From JBELMB01 sp042088665 (GTDB lineage: Bacteria; Pseudomonadota; Alphaproteobacteria; Rhodobacterales; Rhodobacteraceae), in assembly GCA_042088665.1 (NCBI GenBank), contig JBELMB010000009.1, positions 1 through 60,962 of the forward strand: DNA of 60,962 nt, read 5' to 3'. The notes under the pieces were generated by a model. It was not told the origin of the DNA. It did not search any database and worked only from the letters and a program-made list of their open reading frames with translations. Each line of letters starts with the position of its first letter. Position 1 is the first letter of the stretch. The position numbers and the translations under genes were made by a program. Of the stretch, positions 16,349-24,465 are shown in pieces.

Positions 16349-16828
16349 ATGAGTCCAGCACGAAAACGTCTCGGCGCTGCGTCTGTGTCAATCGTGGCGC
16401 TGGCCACGGCAGCCACTGCCGACAACGCAAACACGGTTCAGGCGTTCTACGACCTGCTCAGCAATCCCGGCTCGGACCCTCACGCCGCCGCATTCGTTGC
16501 GGCAACCGGGGACAGTTGGGAAAGCGTTGGAGACTATTCCGGCGCCAACAAGTCGCGTGATGCGTTTCTCGGTCAGGTCGGTGGTTTCGCCAAGCTGATG
16601 CCCGACCTCAACTGGGAGGTGCAGGACATGCACGACAGCGGCAGTTTCGTCACCGTGCGCAGTCGTGCCACCGGCACCCCCGTGGCACCGTTCTTTGGCG
16701 TCGACGGGGAGGGCCGCGGTTTTGATATCATGACGATTGATGTCCACGAAATGGCCGATGGCAAGATCATCCGTTCCTACCATGTCGAAGACTGGGCAGG
16801 CGCGCTGCAACAGCTTTCGGGCCGCTAG
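16349..16828 (+). CDS. Exported SnoaL/NTF2-like protein
   Basis: A 159-residue protein. The start at 16349 is fixed by AAGGAG 8 bases upstream. A short leader (MSPARKRLGAASVSIVALATAATA) is followed by a compact alpha+beta domain with TVQAFYDLLSNP, FLGQVGGFAKLMPDLNWEV, and HEMADGKIIRSYHVEDWAG, the order typical of SnoaL-like ester cyclases (NTF2 fold, 'l-x-x-a-f-P-D-l' and 'W-x-x-g-D-x-x-g-l'). In the family this fold binds hydrophobic ligands; some members are cyclases, others have no known activity. The signal sequence is unusual. It is followed 26 bases later by a second NTF2-like gene. Confidence 0.8.
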   Translation: MSPARKRLGAASVSIVALATAATADNANTVQAFYDLLSNPGSDPHAAAFVAATGDSWESVGDYSGANKSRDAFLGQVGGFAKLMPDLNWEVQDMHDSGSFVTVRSRATGTPVAPFFGVDGEGRGFDIMTIDVHEMADGKIIRSYHVEDWAGALQQLSGR

Positions 16829-16854
16829 GTTCTGTTTGGACAAGGAGAGATACA

Positions 16855-17343
16855 ATGAACAGACGACAGGCATTCAGCGCCGCACTCATTGCCTTGGCAG
16901 GTTTTGTCGGTACCTCGGCCGTGGCACAAACCGCCGATGAACAAGGACAGGCAAGCCTTGATACGGTCAGGGCTCTGATGGGTGCGATGGGCAGCGGCGA
17001 CATGGCCGCAATGTCCGATCTTATGGCCGATGACATGGTCTGGATGAACGAAGGCGACCCGACCGTGCCGTGGATCGGCCCTTGGGAAGGCAAGGCGGCA
17101 ATCCTTGGCTTCCTCGGGGTGTTCAGCGAGAACTTTCAAACCACGAAATGGGAAAACACCGACGTGCTCGCCGTAGGTGACACGGTCGCCATTTTTGGCG
17201 ACCTGAACGGCATGACGACCGCCTCAGGCAAGGAGATCGGTGACTTCACCTTTGCCCTGCGTGCCAAGGTCCGCGACGGCGAGGTCGTCCTCTGGAACTG
17301 GTTCGAGGACAGCTTTGCCGTGAGCCGGGCCTACAACGGGTGA
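16855..17343 (+). CDS. Exported SnoaL/NTF2-like protein, second of a pair
   Basis: A 162-residue protein with a signal peptide (MNRRQAFSAALIALAGFVGTSAVA|QT; the NRRQAF start is Tat-like but has only one RR). The mature domain reads TVRALMGAMGSGDMAAMSDLMADDMVW, WIGPWEGKAAILGFLGVFSENF, and VAIFGDLNGMTTASGKEI, a classic NTF2/SnoaL-like pattern with the P-W-x-G-k-x-a-i signature. AAGGAGAG precedes the ATG. It is co-transcribed with the upstream SnoaL-like gene, and the two may form a heteromeric ligand-binding pair in the periplasm. The substrate is unknown. Confidence 0.8.
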   Translation: MNRRQAFSAALIALAGFVGTSAVAQTADEQGQASLDTVRALMGAMGSGDMAAMSDLMADDMVWMNEGDPTVPWIGPWEGKAAILGFLGVFSENFQTTKWENTDVLAVGDTVAIFGDLNGMTTASGKEIGDFTFALRAKVRDGEVVLWNWFEDSFAVSRAYNG

Positions 17344-17549
17344 ATTCTCGCCTCGATGACGCGCCTTTGCAGGAAGGGCGCGTCAGTCGTTGTGCGGGTC
17401 CTCCGGGTTCGGCAAGGACGCGCAGGAGACGGGTTTCCGGCAGATTGAACCGCGCAGAGGCCGGTCGTCGGGCGCGCCACGCCACGTGAACCTTCAGCGG
17501 CTTCAAAGGGGGCAAACACACCTCGGGGCACCGAGGGCGTGCTGCGGTG

Positions 17550-18173
17550 TCAGCCCCAGGTGTGGCCGCTCCAGGTGATGGGTTTGCCGGACAGCCACTC
17601 CGCGCCCGTTTGATAGAGCGCGTCGACCTCTGGTCCCTTGAGCCCCGGCATGTCCTTTTTCACCGGATACCCGACCTGCGACTGCAAATAGGCAAGGTGG
17701 CGATAGCCGACCGGAAAGGCATTCAGAACCGCGTCATCCAAGGCAACAGAGCTGCCGGGTGCAAGCGGATCCATGCGGTCTTTTTCATAGATCGGCTGAC
17801 GCAGGCACATGCCCCATTTGCCATCGCGCTTTTCCAGAAAGTCATGGAAGCGCCCGGTGCAGACCACGTCAACGAGCACCCCGTGCACTTCGCCGCGTTG
17901 AGAGATTGTCATCTTGGTTTGCGTGACCGCCCGGTTGCCGTTGATCTCGCTAGTGAAACCGCCAAGAAAGTGCAGGATGGTCACACCCTTCTCCCAGCCT
18001 TTCTTGTTCATCTCGATGAACTCATCCGCGGTGCCCTGTGTCCAGGTGGCCATCATGCGCCCATCGTCGTGCCAGACGGTCCGGAACTTCTCCCAGAAGC
18101 CTGCGTCCCGCCATATCGCCCAATTGTCGATCAACTCGCGCAAGGCGAGTTTGTCCAAGAGTTCCTGGTCCAT
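17550..18173 (-). CDS. Cytoplasmic SnoaL-like protein, last gene of the GST/TRAP operon
   Basis: A 207-residue SnoaL_4-type protein without signal peptide. It begins MDQELLDKLALRELIDNWAIWRDAG, the usual opening helix of the NTF2-like 'bile acid dehydratase/aromatic dioxygenase-beta' branch, then WHDDGRMMATWTQGTADEF and a C-terminal half with HGVLVDVVCTGRFHDFLEKRDG. The Trp-His-Asp-Asp segment lines the cavity in this family, where Asp/His pairs catalyse dehydrations or isomerisations. The start at 18173 lies 12 bases after the stop of the upstream OsmC-like gene, with GGAAAG between. Its place at the end of the operon suggests a late dehydration or isomerisation step. Confidence 0.75.
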   Translation of the reverse strand: MDQELLDKLALRELIDNWAIWRDAGFWEKFRTVWHDDGRMMATWTQGTADEFIEMNKKGWEKGVTILHFLGGFTSEINGNRAVTQTKMTISQRGEVHGVLVDVVCTGRFHDFLEKRDGKWGMCLRQPIYEKDRMDPLAPGSSVALDDAVLNAFPVGYRHLAYLQSQVGYPVKKDMPGLKGPEVDALYQTGAEWLSGKPITWSGHTWG

Positions 18174-18184
18174 GTCGGCTTTCC

Positions 18185-19366
18185 TTACACGCGGGTGATC
18201 TTGAGTTTGGTCTTCAGGTCGGTCTTGCAGAAGGCGTGCAAGAAGCACGTCTTTTCCGAGATATCGAGCATCTCCTGCGCGGTGGCGTCGTCCTCGGAGG
18301 TTTCCAGATAGACATGCGTTTCAATCGGGTCCGCTTCGCCAGCCTTGCCGGTCTTGCCCGACGCGCCCCCAAGCGAGAAATGCGTGTCCTGCACGATGCG
18401 GTAATCCGGCAGGTCGAGCTTGAGCATCGACACAAAGCGCCCGAACTGCGTCATGAAGCAGAACGCGATACCTGCGCTGATCAGCGTATTGGCATCCGGC
18501 GCGCGGCCGTCTTCGGAGCTGAGCAATTGAAACGAGGTGCCCCAGGGCGAATACTGCATCTGCTGGATGCTCTTGATCCCATCTTCGCGCAGTTCGGCCA
18601 CGGCCCCGATGTTCAACCTGCGGTTCTGCTCGTCCGACAGCGAGGATGCGTTGCTGGCCGTGCCCTTGGCGACCTCTTTCTTGGGGGTCGGGCCGACCTT
18701 GGCCAAAAAGCCCAGATCGCTTGGCGCGCTTTCAGCGGCAGCAAAGTGGTTGCCGGGATCGGGGAACATCGGGCCGTCCAGTTCCAGCGCTGCGGCGGTC
18801 GGCAGTTCGGTGCCGTTTTTGCCCAGCTTGAACAGGCTCTCGGTCTTGCCGCGCATCAACCCGTTCAGCGGTGATGCAAAGGTCGCATCGACCAGAAACT
18901 GGTGCAGCGCGCTGTCATCCAGATCGCAGTCGATCTGCACTTCCAACTCGATGTTTTCCGCGCCACCGACCATGGTGCGTTTCATCATCGACCCGGTCAT
19001 CGTGTAGAAATTGTCCTGGATCAGTTTGAGCTTGCGGATCTCGATGCCCCGGATCTCTGCCAGGGCAGTGATCTCGTTCATGAAGCTCGCCACCATCCCG
19101 CAGGACAAGAAGGCCAGAGGGCAGCAGGCCGCGTCATGACCGTTCAGATAGGGGCCTTCGTCGCTGACAAAGCGCCAGGTGTCCCCGGTTCTGGCCGACC
19201 GCACGAGGGCCTCTTTCTGGAACCCGCTGAGCGCACGCACCCATGTGCGCACCGCGTCACCCTTGCGGTTCTCCGGCGCGTCAATTGTCACCGCATCGGC
19301 ATTCGTCACTTTGAAAAACGGCGCTATACCGCTGGTGCCGATGATGTCTTCGCCCAAAGTGGCCAT
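18185..19366 (-). CDS. Tandem OsmC-like protein
   Basis: A 393-residue protein that looks like two OsmC/Ohr-type halves. The first half has HDAACCPLAFLSCGMVASFM with the cysteine-bearing central helix, then EIRGIEIRKLKL and a strand-rich region up to about residue 170. A charged linker of about 60 residues with repeated A/S/E follows (AAESAPSDLGFLAKVGPTPKK...). The second half has ANTLISAGIAFCFMTQFGRF, VYLETSEDD, and the C-terminal EKTCFLHAFCKTDLKTKL, matching the second OsmC cysteine helix. OsmC proteins reduce organic peroxides or thiol adducts with two cysteines. Being between an SDR and a SnoaL-like gene in a GST operon suggests a thiol-related step. The fusion is unusual. Confidence 0.7.
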   Translation of the reverse strand: MATLGEDIIGTSGIAPFFKVTNADAVTIDAPENRKGDAVRTWVRALSGFQKEALVRSARTGDTWRFVSDEGPYLNGHDAACCPLAFLSCGMVASFMNEITALAEIRGIEIRKLKLIQDNFYTMTGSMMKRTMVGGAENIELEVQIDCDLDDSALHQFLVDATFASPLNGLMRGKTESLFKLGKNGTELPTAAALELDGPMFPDPGNHFAAAESAPSDLGFLAKVGPTPKKEVAKGTASNASSLSDEQNRRLNIGAVAELREDGIKSIQQMQYSPWGTSFQLLSSEDGRAPDANTLISAGIAFCFMTQFGRFVSMLKLDLPDYRIVQDTHFSLGGASGKTGKAGEADPIETHVYLETSEDDATAQEMLDISEKTCFLHAFCKTDLKTKLKITRV

Positions 19367-19440
19367 GTCTTGTCCTTTGTCTGAATGCGCATGGGCACGG
19401 GCCTATCGGCCATCGTGCCCTCGCGTGTAGTGTTCGGTGC

Positions 19441-19459
19441 CGCGGGGATGAACCCCGCG
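19441..19459. other. Stem-loop between SDR and OsmC-like genes
   Basis: CGCGGGG-ATGAA-CCCCGCG, a 7-bp GC-only stem with a 5-base loop in the 110-base gap between SDR and OsmC-like genes. It has no T-run on either strand, so it looks like an internal attenuator or mRNA-stability element and not a simple terminator. Confidence 0.4.
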
Positions 19460-19476
19460 CGGCTGCAGGTCACAGC

Positions 19477-20232
19477 CTACAGGTTCACCTTGCCGCCATC
19501 GACGTTCAGCGTCTGCCCGGTGACAAAATCGCTGTCGGGCGTGATCAAGTACATAAGGGTGCCCAGCAGATCCTCGGGCACCATTTCGCGCTTGATCGAC
19601 CGGCTGGCGACAGTGGGGGCACGCGCGGGATCAAAGCCTGCATGGCCTTTCAGGGAGTCGCTTTCGGTCAGCCCCGGCGCGATTGCGTTGATCTGGATGT
19701 TCTTGTCGCCCAGTTCGCGCCCAAAGCCACGGGTCAGCGCGATCACGGCGCCCTTCGAGGCGGTGTAATGCGACAGTCCGGGAGGGCCGTAATAGAACGT
19801 CCCCGATGCGATGTTCACCACCTTGCCGCCACCGGCGCGCAGCATCGCGGGCACAACCGCCTTGGTCGCCTGATGCACGCCGCGCGCGTTCACGGTCATG
19901 ACCTTGTCGAACTCGTCATTGTCGATCTGCATGAACGGCTTGGGCTGTAGCGCGGCAAAGATCGATGCGTTGTTCACAAGGATGTTGAGCGCGCCGAACT
20001 CTGCTTCGGTGGCGGTGACCATGGCCGCGAGGCTGTCGTCTGACGTTACGTCAACATGCATGCCCATGGCGGTGCCGCCGTTGGCCTTGATCGCGGCCAC
20101 CGTGTCGGCCGTGTCCAGAACATCCGTCACGACAACATTGGCTCCTTCTTGGGCCATGCGTTGCGCCATAACCGCACCAATGCCGCGCCCGGCGCCAGTG
20201 ATTACGGCAGTTTTTCCATCCACTCGTCCCAT
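19477..20232 (-). CDS. Short-chain dehydrogenase/reductase
   Basis: A 251-residue classical SDR. It shows TGAGRGIG at residues 12-19, NNAS, the catalytic Ser in VVNIASGTFYYG, the YTASKGAV Tyr/Lys motif, and the end TGQTLNVDGG typical of FabG-like 3-oxoacyl/secondary-alcohol dehydrogenases. The D at VVVTDVL after strand 2 favours NAD+. It sits between a GST and the OsmC-like gene. In glutathione-dependent routes (LigD for aryl ethers, IsoH for isoprene) an SDR oxidises an alcohol before or after the GST step; that analogy is inference. Confidence 0.9.
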   Translation of the reverse strand: MGRVDGKTAVITGAGRGIGAVMAQRMAQEGANVVVTDVLDTADTVAAIKANGGTAMGMHVDVTSDDSLAAMVTATEAEFGALNILVNNASIFAALQPKPFMQIDNDEFDKVMTVNARGVHQATKAVVPAMLRAGGGKVVNIASGTFYYGPPGLSHYTASKGAVIALTRGFGRELGDKNIQINAIAPGLTESDSLKGHAGFDPARAPTVASRSIKREMVPEDLLGTLMYLITPDSDFVTGQTLNVDGGKVNL

Positions 20233-20247
20233 GGGTCTTGTCCTTTA

Positions 20248-21066
20248 TCAGATTTCTATTTCGAGGATCTTGGCGACTTCGGGCCAGCTTTTGGCCCCGT
20301 TGTCGCGCAGATCATTTGTGAGGTGATCAGGCACCCAATCCAGCAATTGGGCTTTGAAATGCGGGTGCGCCTCGATCGCCGCGAACCAGCGTTCGACATT
20401 CGGCAGACGGCCGCCTTCCCAGATCCCGCGCATGGACATCATGGCCAGTCTGTTCACATAGGGTGTCAGGGCGATGTCAGCGATGGTGAACCGGTTGCCA
20501 ACAAGCCAGTCATTGCCCTCCAGCGCTGTCTCCATCTTGTGCAGGTAGCTGTCGTATAGCTTGACCTTTTGCGGGCCTTCAGGCGCTTCGAACCCGTAGC
20601 GCACAAAGATCTTCTTCTTGGCGTTCCAGTCCGCAGTGACCGAGAATTCAGGCGTGGAGGCCAGGAATTCCGCGGCCCCCTCGGGACCCAGGTTGCGCAA
20701 AACCGTATGCCTGTGGGACCCCATGAAGGTCAGCGCCCCGCAGGCTGGGTGCAGATCTTCGTCCACCGCCTTGGTCCAGTACCGCACCTGTGCGCGCTCA
20801 TATGCGTCTGTCGGATGCACGGAGGTGTCAGGATCGATCATATCGAGATACTCGATGATCACCGTGGAGTCCGTCACCACGGTGTCATCATGCGTCAGCG
20901 TGGGCACAACCGATTTCGGGTTCAGCTTTTGATATTCCGGCGTGAACTGCTCACCCTTCAGGATGTCGATATAGACGCCTTCCCAAGGCATCTCCTTGAC
21001 GGCCATGGCAAAGCGGACCTTGGCAGCACAAACGGAGGACCCGTGGTGGTAAAGTGTAAAGCTCAT
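20248..21066 (-). CDS. Glutathione S-transferase (beta-etherase/Nu-like)
   Basis: A 272-residue GST. The start at 21066 overlaps the aldehyde dehydrogenase stop (ATGA). The thioredoxin-like N-terminal domain has SFTLYHHGSSVCAAKVRFAM, with a Ser/Cys at the active-site turn, the VVPTLTHDD cis-Pro motif and the DSTVIIEYLD glutathione gamma-Glu motif. The all-helical C-terminal domain ends with GNRFTIADIALTPYVNRL (N-capping box) and an extra tail. The N-terminal wording resembles LigE/F-type beta-etherases and related bacterial GSTs more than defensive ones. It belongs to a ten-gene catabolic operon, so glutathione acts as a co-substrate of catabolism by inference. Confidence 0.88.
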   Translation of the reverse strand: MSFTLYHHGSSVCAAKVRFAMAVKEMPWEGVYIDILKGEQFTPEYQKLNPKSVVPTLTHDDTVVTDSTVIIEYLDMIDPDTSVHPTDAYERAQVRYWTKAVDEDLHPACGALTFMGSHRHTVLRNLGPEGAAEFLASTPEFSVTADWNAKKKIFVRYGFEAPEGPQKVKLYDSYLHKMETALEGNDWLVGNRFTIADIALTPYVNRLAMMSMRGIWEGGRLPNVERWFAAIEAHPHFKAQLLDWVPDHLTNDLRDNGAKSWPEVAKILEIEI

Positions 21067-22502
21067 AGCTGCACCGTAACCCATTTGAGTTCGGTCATGG
21101 CGTCAAGATCGGCATCCGTCCCCTCGCGGCCAACGCCGCTTTCGCCATTGCCGCCAAACGGAACATGCGCCTCGTCATGCACGGTGGGGCCGTTGACGTG
21201 GCACATGCCCGCGCCGACGTTGTTGGCAAAATGCAGCGCCTTGTTGATGTCCTGCGTGAAGATCGCGGAGGACAGACCAAACTCGCTGTCATTCGCTTTT
21301 TCCAAGGCTTCTTCGTAGCTGTCGATGGGATAGATGGCCGTCACGGGACCAAAGGTTTCTGTCTTGCAGGCGACCATGCTTTCATCGACGCCTGTCAGGA
21401 TCGTTGCCTGGCAGCGATTGCCTTCAAAAGCCCCTCCGGCAGCCACGGTTGCGCCTTTGGCGACGGCATCGGCGATATGGTCCTTCACGCGCTGGCGCTG
21501 GCGCTCGGAGATGATCGGAGAGACAACAGTTGCCGGGTCCCGCAGGTCGCCCATGCCCACCTTGCCGGCGATCATGGAGAAGCGTTTGACGAATTCGTCA
21601 TAGATCGGCCGCTCGACGTAGAACCGGCTGGAGCCGATGCAAAGCTGGCCACCGAACATGAAGATCGAGCGCGCCGCCAGCGGCATGCACTTGTCCAGAT
21701 CGGCGTCGGCAAGGACAACCGTCGCGCTTTTGCCGCCAAGTTCCAAGGTGTTCGGCGTTTTGTTCTTGGCGCAGATTTCGGCAATGTGCTGGCCGACAAC
21801 CGACGAGCCGGTGAAGGTCACGAAATCCACGTCGGTGTTGGAGGTGAGATCATCGCCGATGTCCGCGCCATTGCCGGTGACAACGTTGTACGCGCCGGCG
21901 GGAAAGCCGGCCTCGGCGAACATCTCGGCCATCAGGACCGTCAGATGCGGCGCCATTTCGGAAGGCAGGTGCACGACCGTGTTCCCGACCGCCAGGGCGT
22001 TTGCCACAAGGCGCGTCGTCTTGATCAGGGGCACGTTGAAGGGCGTGACAATCGCCACAACTCCGCGCGCCTCACGAATGGTGAAAGAGAAGGTGCCGGG
22101 GCGATCAGAAGGGATCGTTTCACCGCGCATGTTGCGGCACATGCCCGCGGCGGCGCGGATCATGGCGAGGCCCTTGGTGAACTCGAAGTTCGCCTTTGTC
22201 ACCGTCGACCCGATCTCGTCGATCAGGCAATTGACCAGCTCGGACTTGCGGTCCTCCATGATCTCGGCGACGCGCAGCAACATGCGCTCGCGCTCGGTTG
22301 GCGTGGTTGCCTTGAACGCGGGGAAGGCGCCGCGCGCGGCCTTGATCGCTGCGCGGATGTCATTGCCCGTGCCCTCGGCGGCAAAGCAATAGTGACTGTC
22401 ATCGAGCGGGTTCAGAACTTCGAAGGTTTTGCCACCTTCGGCATCTACCCAGGTGCCACCGATGAAAAGCTGCAGCGTTTTTACGTCTGTCTTGGTGTCC
22501 AT
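21063..22502 (-). CDS. NAD(P)+-dependent aldehyde dehydrogenase
   Basis: A 479-residue class-3-like ALDH: Asn in PFNVPL (N156), TGSSVVGQ cofactor helix, general base Glu254 in LELGGKS, nucleophile Cys288 in GGQLCIGSS, and the C-terminal ETFGPV motif. The layout fits benzaldehyde/vanillin or salicylaldehyde dehydrogenases, which oxidise aromatic aldehydes. Oddly, the cofactor-binding Lys expected in 'VVLKPSE' is replaced: residues 176-182 read VVHLPSE. The gene lies between DctM and GST, and it overlaps GST by 4 bases. It probably oxidises an aldehyde released during breakdown of the imported substrate. Confidence 0.9.
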   Translation of the reverse strand: MDTKTDVKTLQLFIGGTWVDAEGGKTFEVLNPLDDSHYCFAAEGTGNDIRAAIKAARGAFPAFKATTPTERERMLLRVAEIMEDRKSELVNCLIDEIGSTVTKANFEFTKGLAMIRAAAGMCRNMRGETIPSDRPGTFSFTIREARGVVAIVTPFNVPLIKTTRLVANALAVGNTVVHLPSEMAPHLTVLMAEMFAEAGFPAGAYNVVTGNGADIGDDLTSNTDVDFVTFTGSSVVGQHIAEICAKNKTPNTLELGGKSATVVLADADLDKCMPLAARSIFMFGGQLCIGSSRFYVERPIYDEFVKRFSMIAGKVGMGDLRDPATVVSPIISERQRQRVKDHIADAVAKGATVAAGGAFEGNRCQATILTGVDESMVACKTETFGPVTAIYPIDSYEEALEKANDSEFGLSSAIFTQDINKALHFANNVGAGMCHVNGPTVHDEAHVPFGGNGESGVGREGTDADLDAMTELKWVTVQL

Positions 22503-22520
22503 AATGGGCTCCTAACTTGG

Positions 22521-23882
22521 CTATCCGCCGACAAGGGTTTGCGGCAGGAACAGTGCGATTTGAGGGAATAGAATGAGCAGGGCGATCATCGCGACCATGG
22601 CGAACCAGAACGGCCAGATACCGCGGAAGATCTTGCCCATCGGCACATCCGGCGCGATGGATTTCACGATGAAGACGTTGATGCCCACCGGCGGACTGAT
22701 CATGCCCATTTCAAGCACGATCACGATGATGATCCCGAACCAGATGAGATCCCAGTCCAGCGCGATGGCGATCGGGATCACGACCGGGATCGTCAGCACC
22801 AGCATCGCGATACCTTCGAGGAACATGCCCAGGAAGATATAGACCAGAATGATCACCAGCAGCACGCCGGTCGCCCCGATGGGCAGCGAGGTGAGCAGGG
22901 TGACAAGCTCGCTTGGCACTTCGGTCAGAGCCATGAAGGGGATGAACACGAAGGCCCCGATGATGATCAGAAAGACAGTGGCCGTGGCGCTCATGGTCTC
23001 CAGAACCACGGTCTTGAGTTTTGACCAGGTCAGGGAGCGCCGTGCGAGGGCAACGACAAAGGTCATGAAGGCCCCGACCGAAGATGCCTCCACCGGGGTG
23101 AAGAACCCGGTGTACATGCCGCCGATGGTGATCAGGACAACGGCGAGGATCGGGACGGCGTTCCCGAGGGCGATCATGCGGTCCGCAGCGCTGGATTTCT
23201 CCCCGCGGGGACCGGCTTCCGGCTTGCGCATCACGACGAGGTAGATCGCGGCGATGAACAGCAGAGACAGGATTATGCCCGGGAACACTCCGGCCATGAA
23301 CAGCCGGCCAATGGATTGCTCTGTCAGGACCGCATAGATGATCATGCCGCCTGAGGGGGGGATCAGAAAGCCCAGCGTGCCGCCCGCCGCGACGGATCCC
23401 GTCGCCAACCCATCGTCGTAATTGTAGCGCTTCATCTCGGGCAGTGCGACGCGGCCCATGGTGACCGCGGAGGCCAGAGATGATCCCGACAGCGCGGCAA
23501 ATCCGGCGCAGGCGGCGATGGTCGCAGAGGCCAAACCGCCCTTGAGGTGACCCATCCAGCGGTAGGCTGCCACGAAGAGGTCTTTGGACATGCCCGAGGC
23601 ACCGGCGAGATTGCCCATGAGGACAAACATCGGAATGACAAGGAGGTTGAAGTTCGACGCGGCTTCGAACGTCTCTCCGGCAAGGTTGGAATACGCGATC
23701 TTGAAGCCGCGCCCCCAAGCCTGATCGGGCGCCATGTCGATCAGGAGAAACTTGTTTGCATTGGCAATGATCGTGCCCACGAACCCGACGCCCAGCATCG
23801 AGAGGGCCACCGGCATGCGCAGGAACAACAAAATGAAAAGGACGATGAGGCCAAGGATCCCCAGAAGCGTCATGTCGATCAT
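22521..23882 (-). CDS. dctM: TRAP transporter large permease (DctM)
   Basis: A 453-residue DctM with about a dozen hydrophobic helices. Family landmarks are FLRMPVALSMLGVGF, LVIPMFVLMGNLAGASG, SGSSLASAVTMG, IPPSGGMIIYAV, FTPVEASSVGAF, FLGMFLEGIAMLVLTIPV, and SPPVGINVFIVKSIAPD. A 30-residue insertion after helix 1 (NKFLLIDMAPDQAWGRGF...) differs from the DctM at 11.5 kb. The start at 23882 overlaps DctQ by 4 bases. It forms the channel with DctQ and probably accepts ligand from one or both of two upstream binding proteins. Confidence 0.93.
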   Translation of the reverse strand: MIDMTLLGILGLIVLFILLFLRMPVALSMLGVGFVGTIIANANKFLLIDMAPDQAWGRGFKIAYSNLAGETFEAASNFNLLVIPMFVLMGNLAGASGMSKDLFVAAYRWMGHLKGGLASATIAACAGFAALSGSSLASAVTMGRVALPEMKRYNYDDGLATGSVAAGGTLGFLIPPSGGMIIYAVLTEQSIGRLFMAGVFPGIILSLLFIAAIYLVVMRKPEAGPRGEKSSAADRMIALGNAVPILAVVLITIGGMYTGFFTPVEASSVGAFMTFVVALARRSLTWSKLKTVVLETMSATATVFLIIIGAFVFIPFMALTEVPSELVTLLTSLPIGATGVLLVIILVYIFLGMFLEGIAMLVLTIPVVIPIAIALDWDLIWFGIIIVIVLEMGMISPPVGINVFIVKSIAPDVPMGKIFRGIWPFWFAMVAMIALLILFPQIALFLPQTLVGG

Positions 23883-24418
23883 GAGGCGTCTCCGCTGATC
23901 TTCATGGTCACGACCTTGCCGCCGGTGACCAATTGCCAAATGTCGAGGACGATCACAAAGGCGTAGATCCCGGCAGACGCCGACAGCAAGTAATAGAACG
24001 GCTCGTAAGAGATCAGCAATTGCTGCGTGGTCTCACCGAACTTTTCCGCCTTGCCCCCTGCATGCCAAAGTTCGCGTGCCATGATGAACAGGAGCACAGC
24101 GCCAAGCAGCTTCATCACGATCATGGACCATTTGGCGAACCATGCCGACATGCGGCTTTCGAGAACTTCGATTTCGATATGCGCGCCGGTGCGGGCGCCC
24201 AAGGGGATCGACAAGGCGACGATTGTCACAAGGACAAGGATCAATATGTCCTCGGCGCCGGTGATGGGCGCGTTCATCGCCTTGCGCATGATCAGGACGT
24301 TCCAGACCGAAAAGCCGGTCATGAATGCCAAAGCGGCCCCGCCAAAAATCAATGAAACCAAGGTCAGGACCTTGTCCAGCACCTTGATCGCGCCCGGTAT
24401 GGTTTGCGTTTCGGCCAT
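23879..24418 (-). CDS. dctQ: TRAP transporter small permease (DctQ)
   Basis: A 179-residue, four-helix protein. The second segment reads FSVWNVLIMRKAMNAPITGAEDI, the DctQ motif in slightly altered form (v-x-R-x-x-n-x-p-x-t-g-a-E-e), followed by SIPLGARTGAHIEIEVLE, a well-conserved DctQ loop. The start at 24418 is preceded by GGGGGAGA; an in-frame ATG at 24430 is too close to the ribosome binding site. It couples to DctM by ATGA overlap. Confidence 0.9.
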   Translation of the reverse strand: MAETQTIPGAIKVLDKVLTLVSLIFGGAALAFMTGFSVWNVLIMRKAMNAPITGAEDILILVLVTIVALSIPLGARTGAHIEIEVLESRMSAWFAKWSMIVMKLLGAVLLFIMARELWHAGGKAEKFGETTQQLLISYEPFYYLLSASAGIYAFVIVLDIWQLVTGGKVVTMKISGDAS

Positions 24419-24465
24419 GTTCTCCCCCAAAAGCAGTGCCGGGCCAGGTCAGCCCGGCACTGGTC

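Noticed and set aside
21165..22571. 468-residue plus-strand frame opposite the aldehyde dehydrogenase
   Set aside because: High-GC antisense shadow: composition is rich in His, Arg and Gly and has no domain, while the minus-strand gene has all ALDH motifs.
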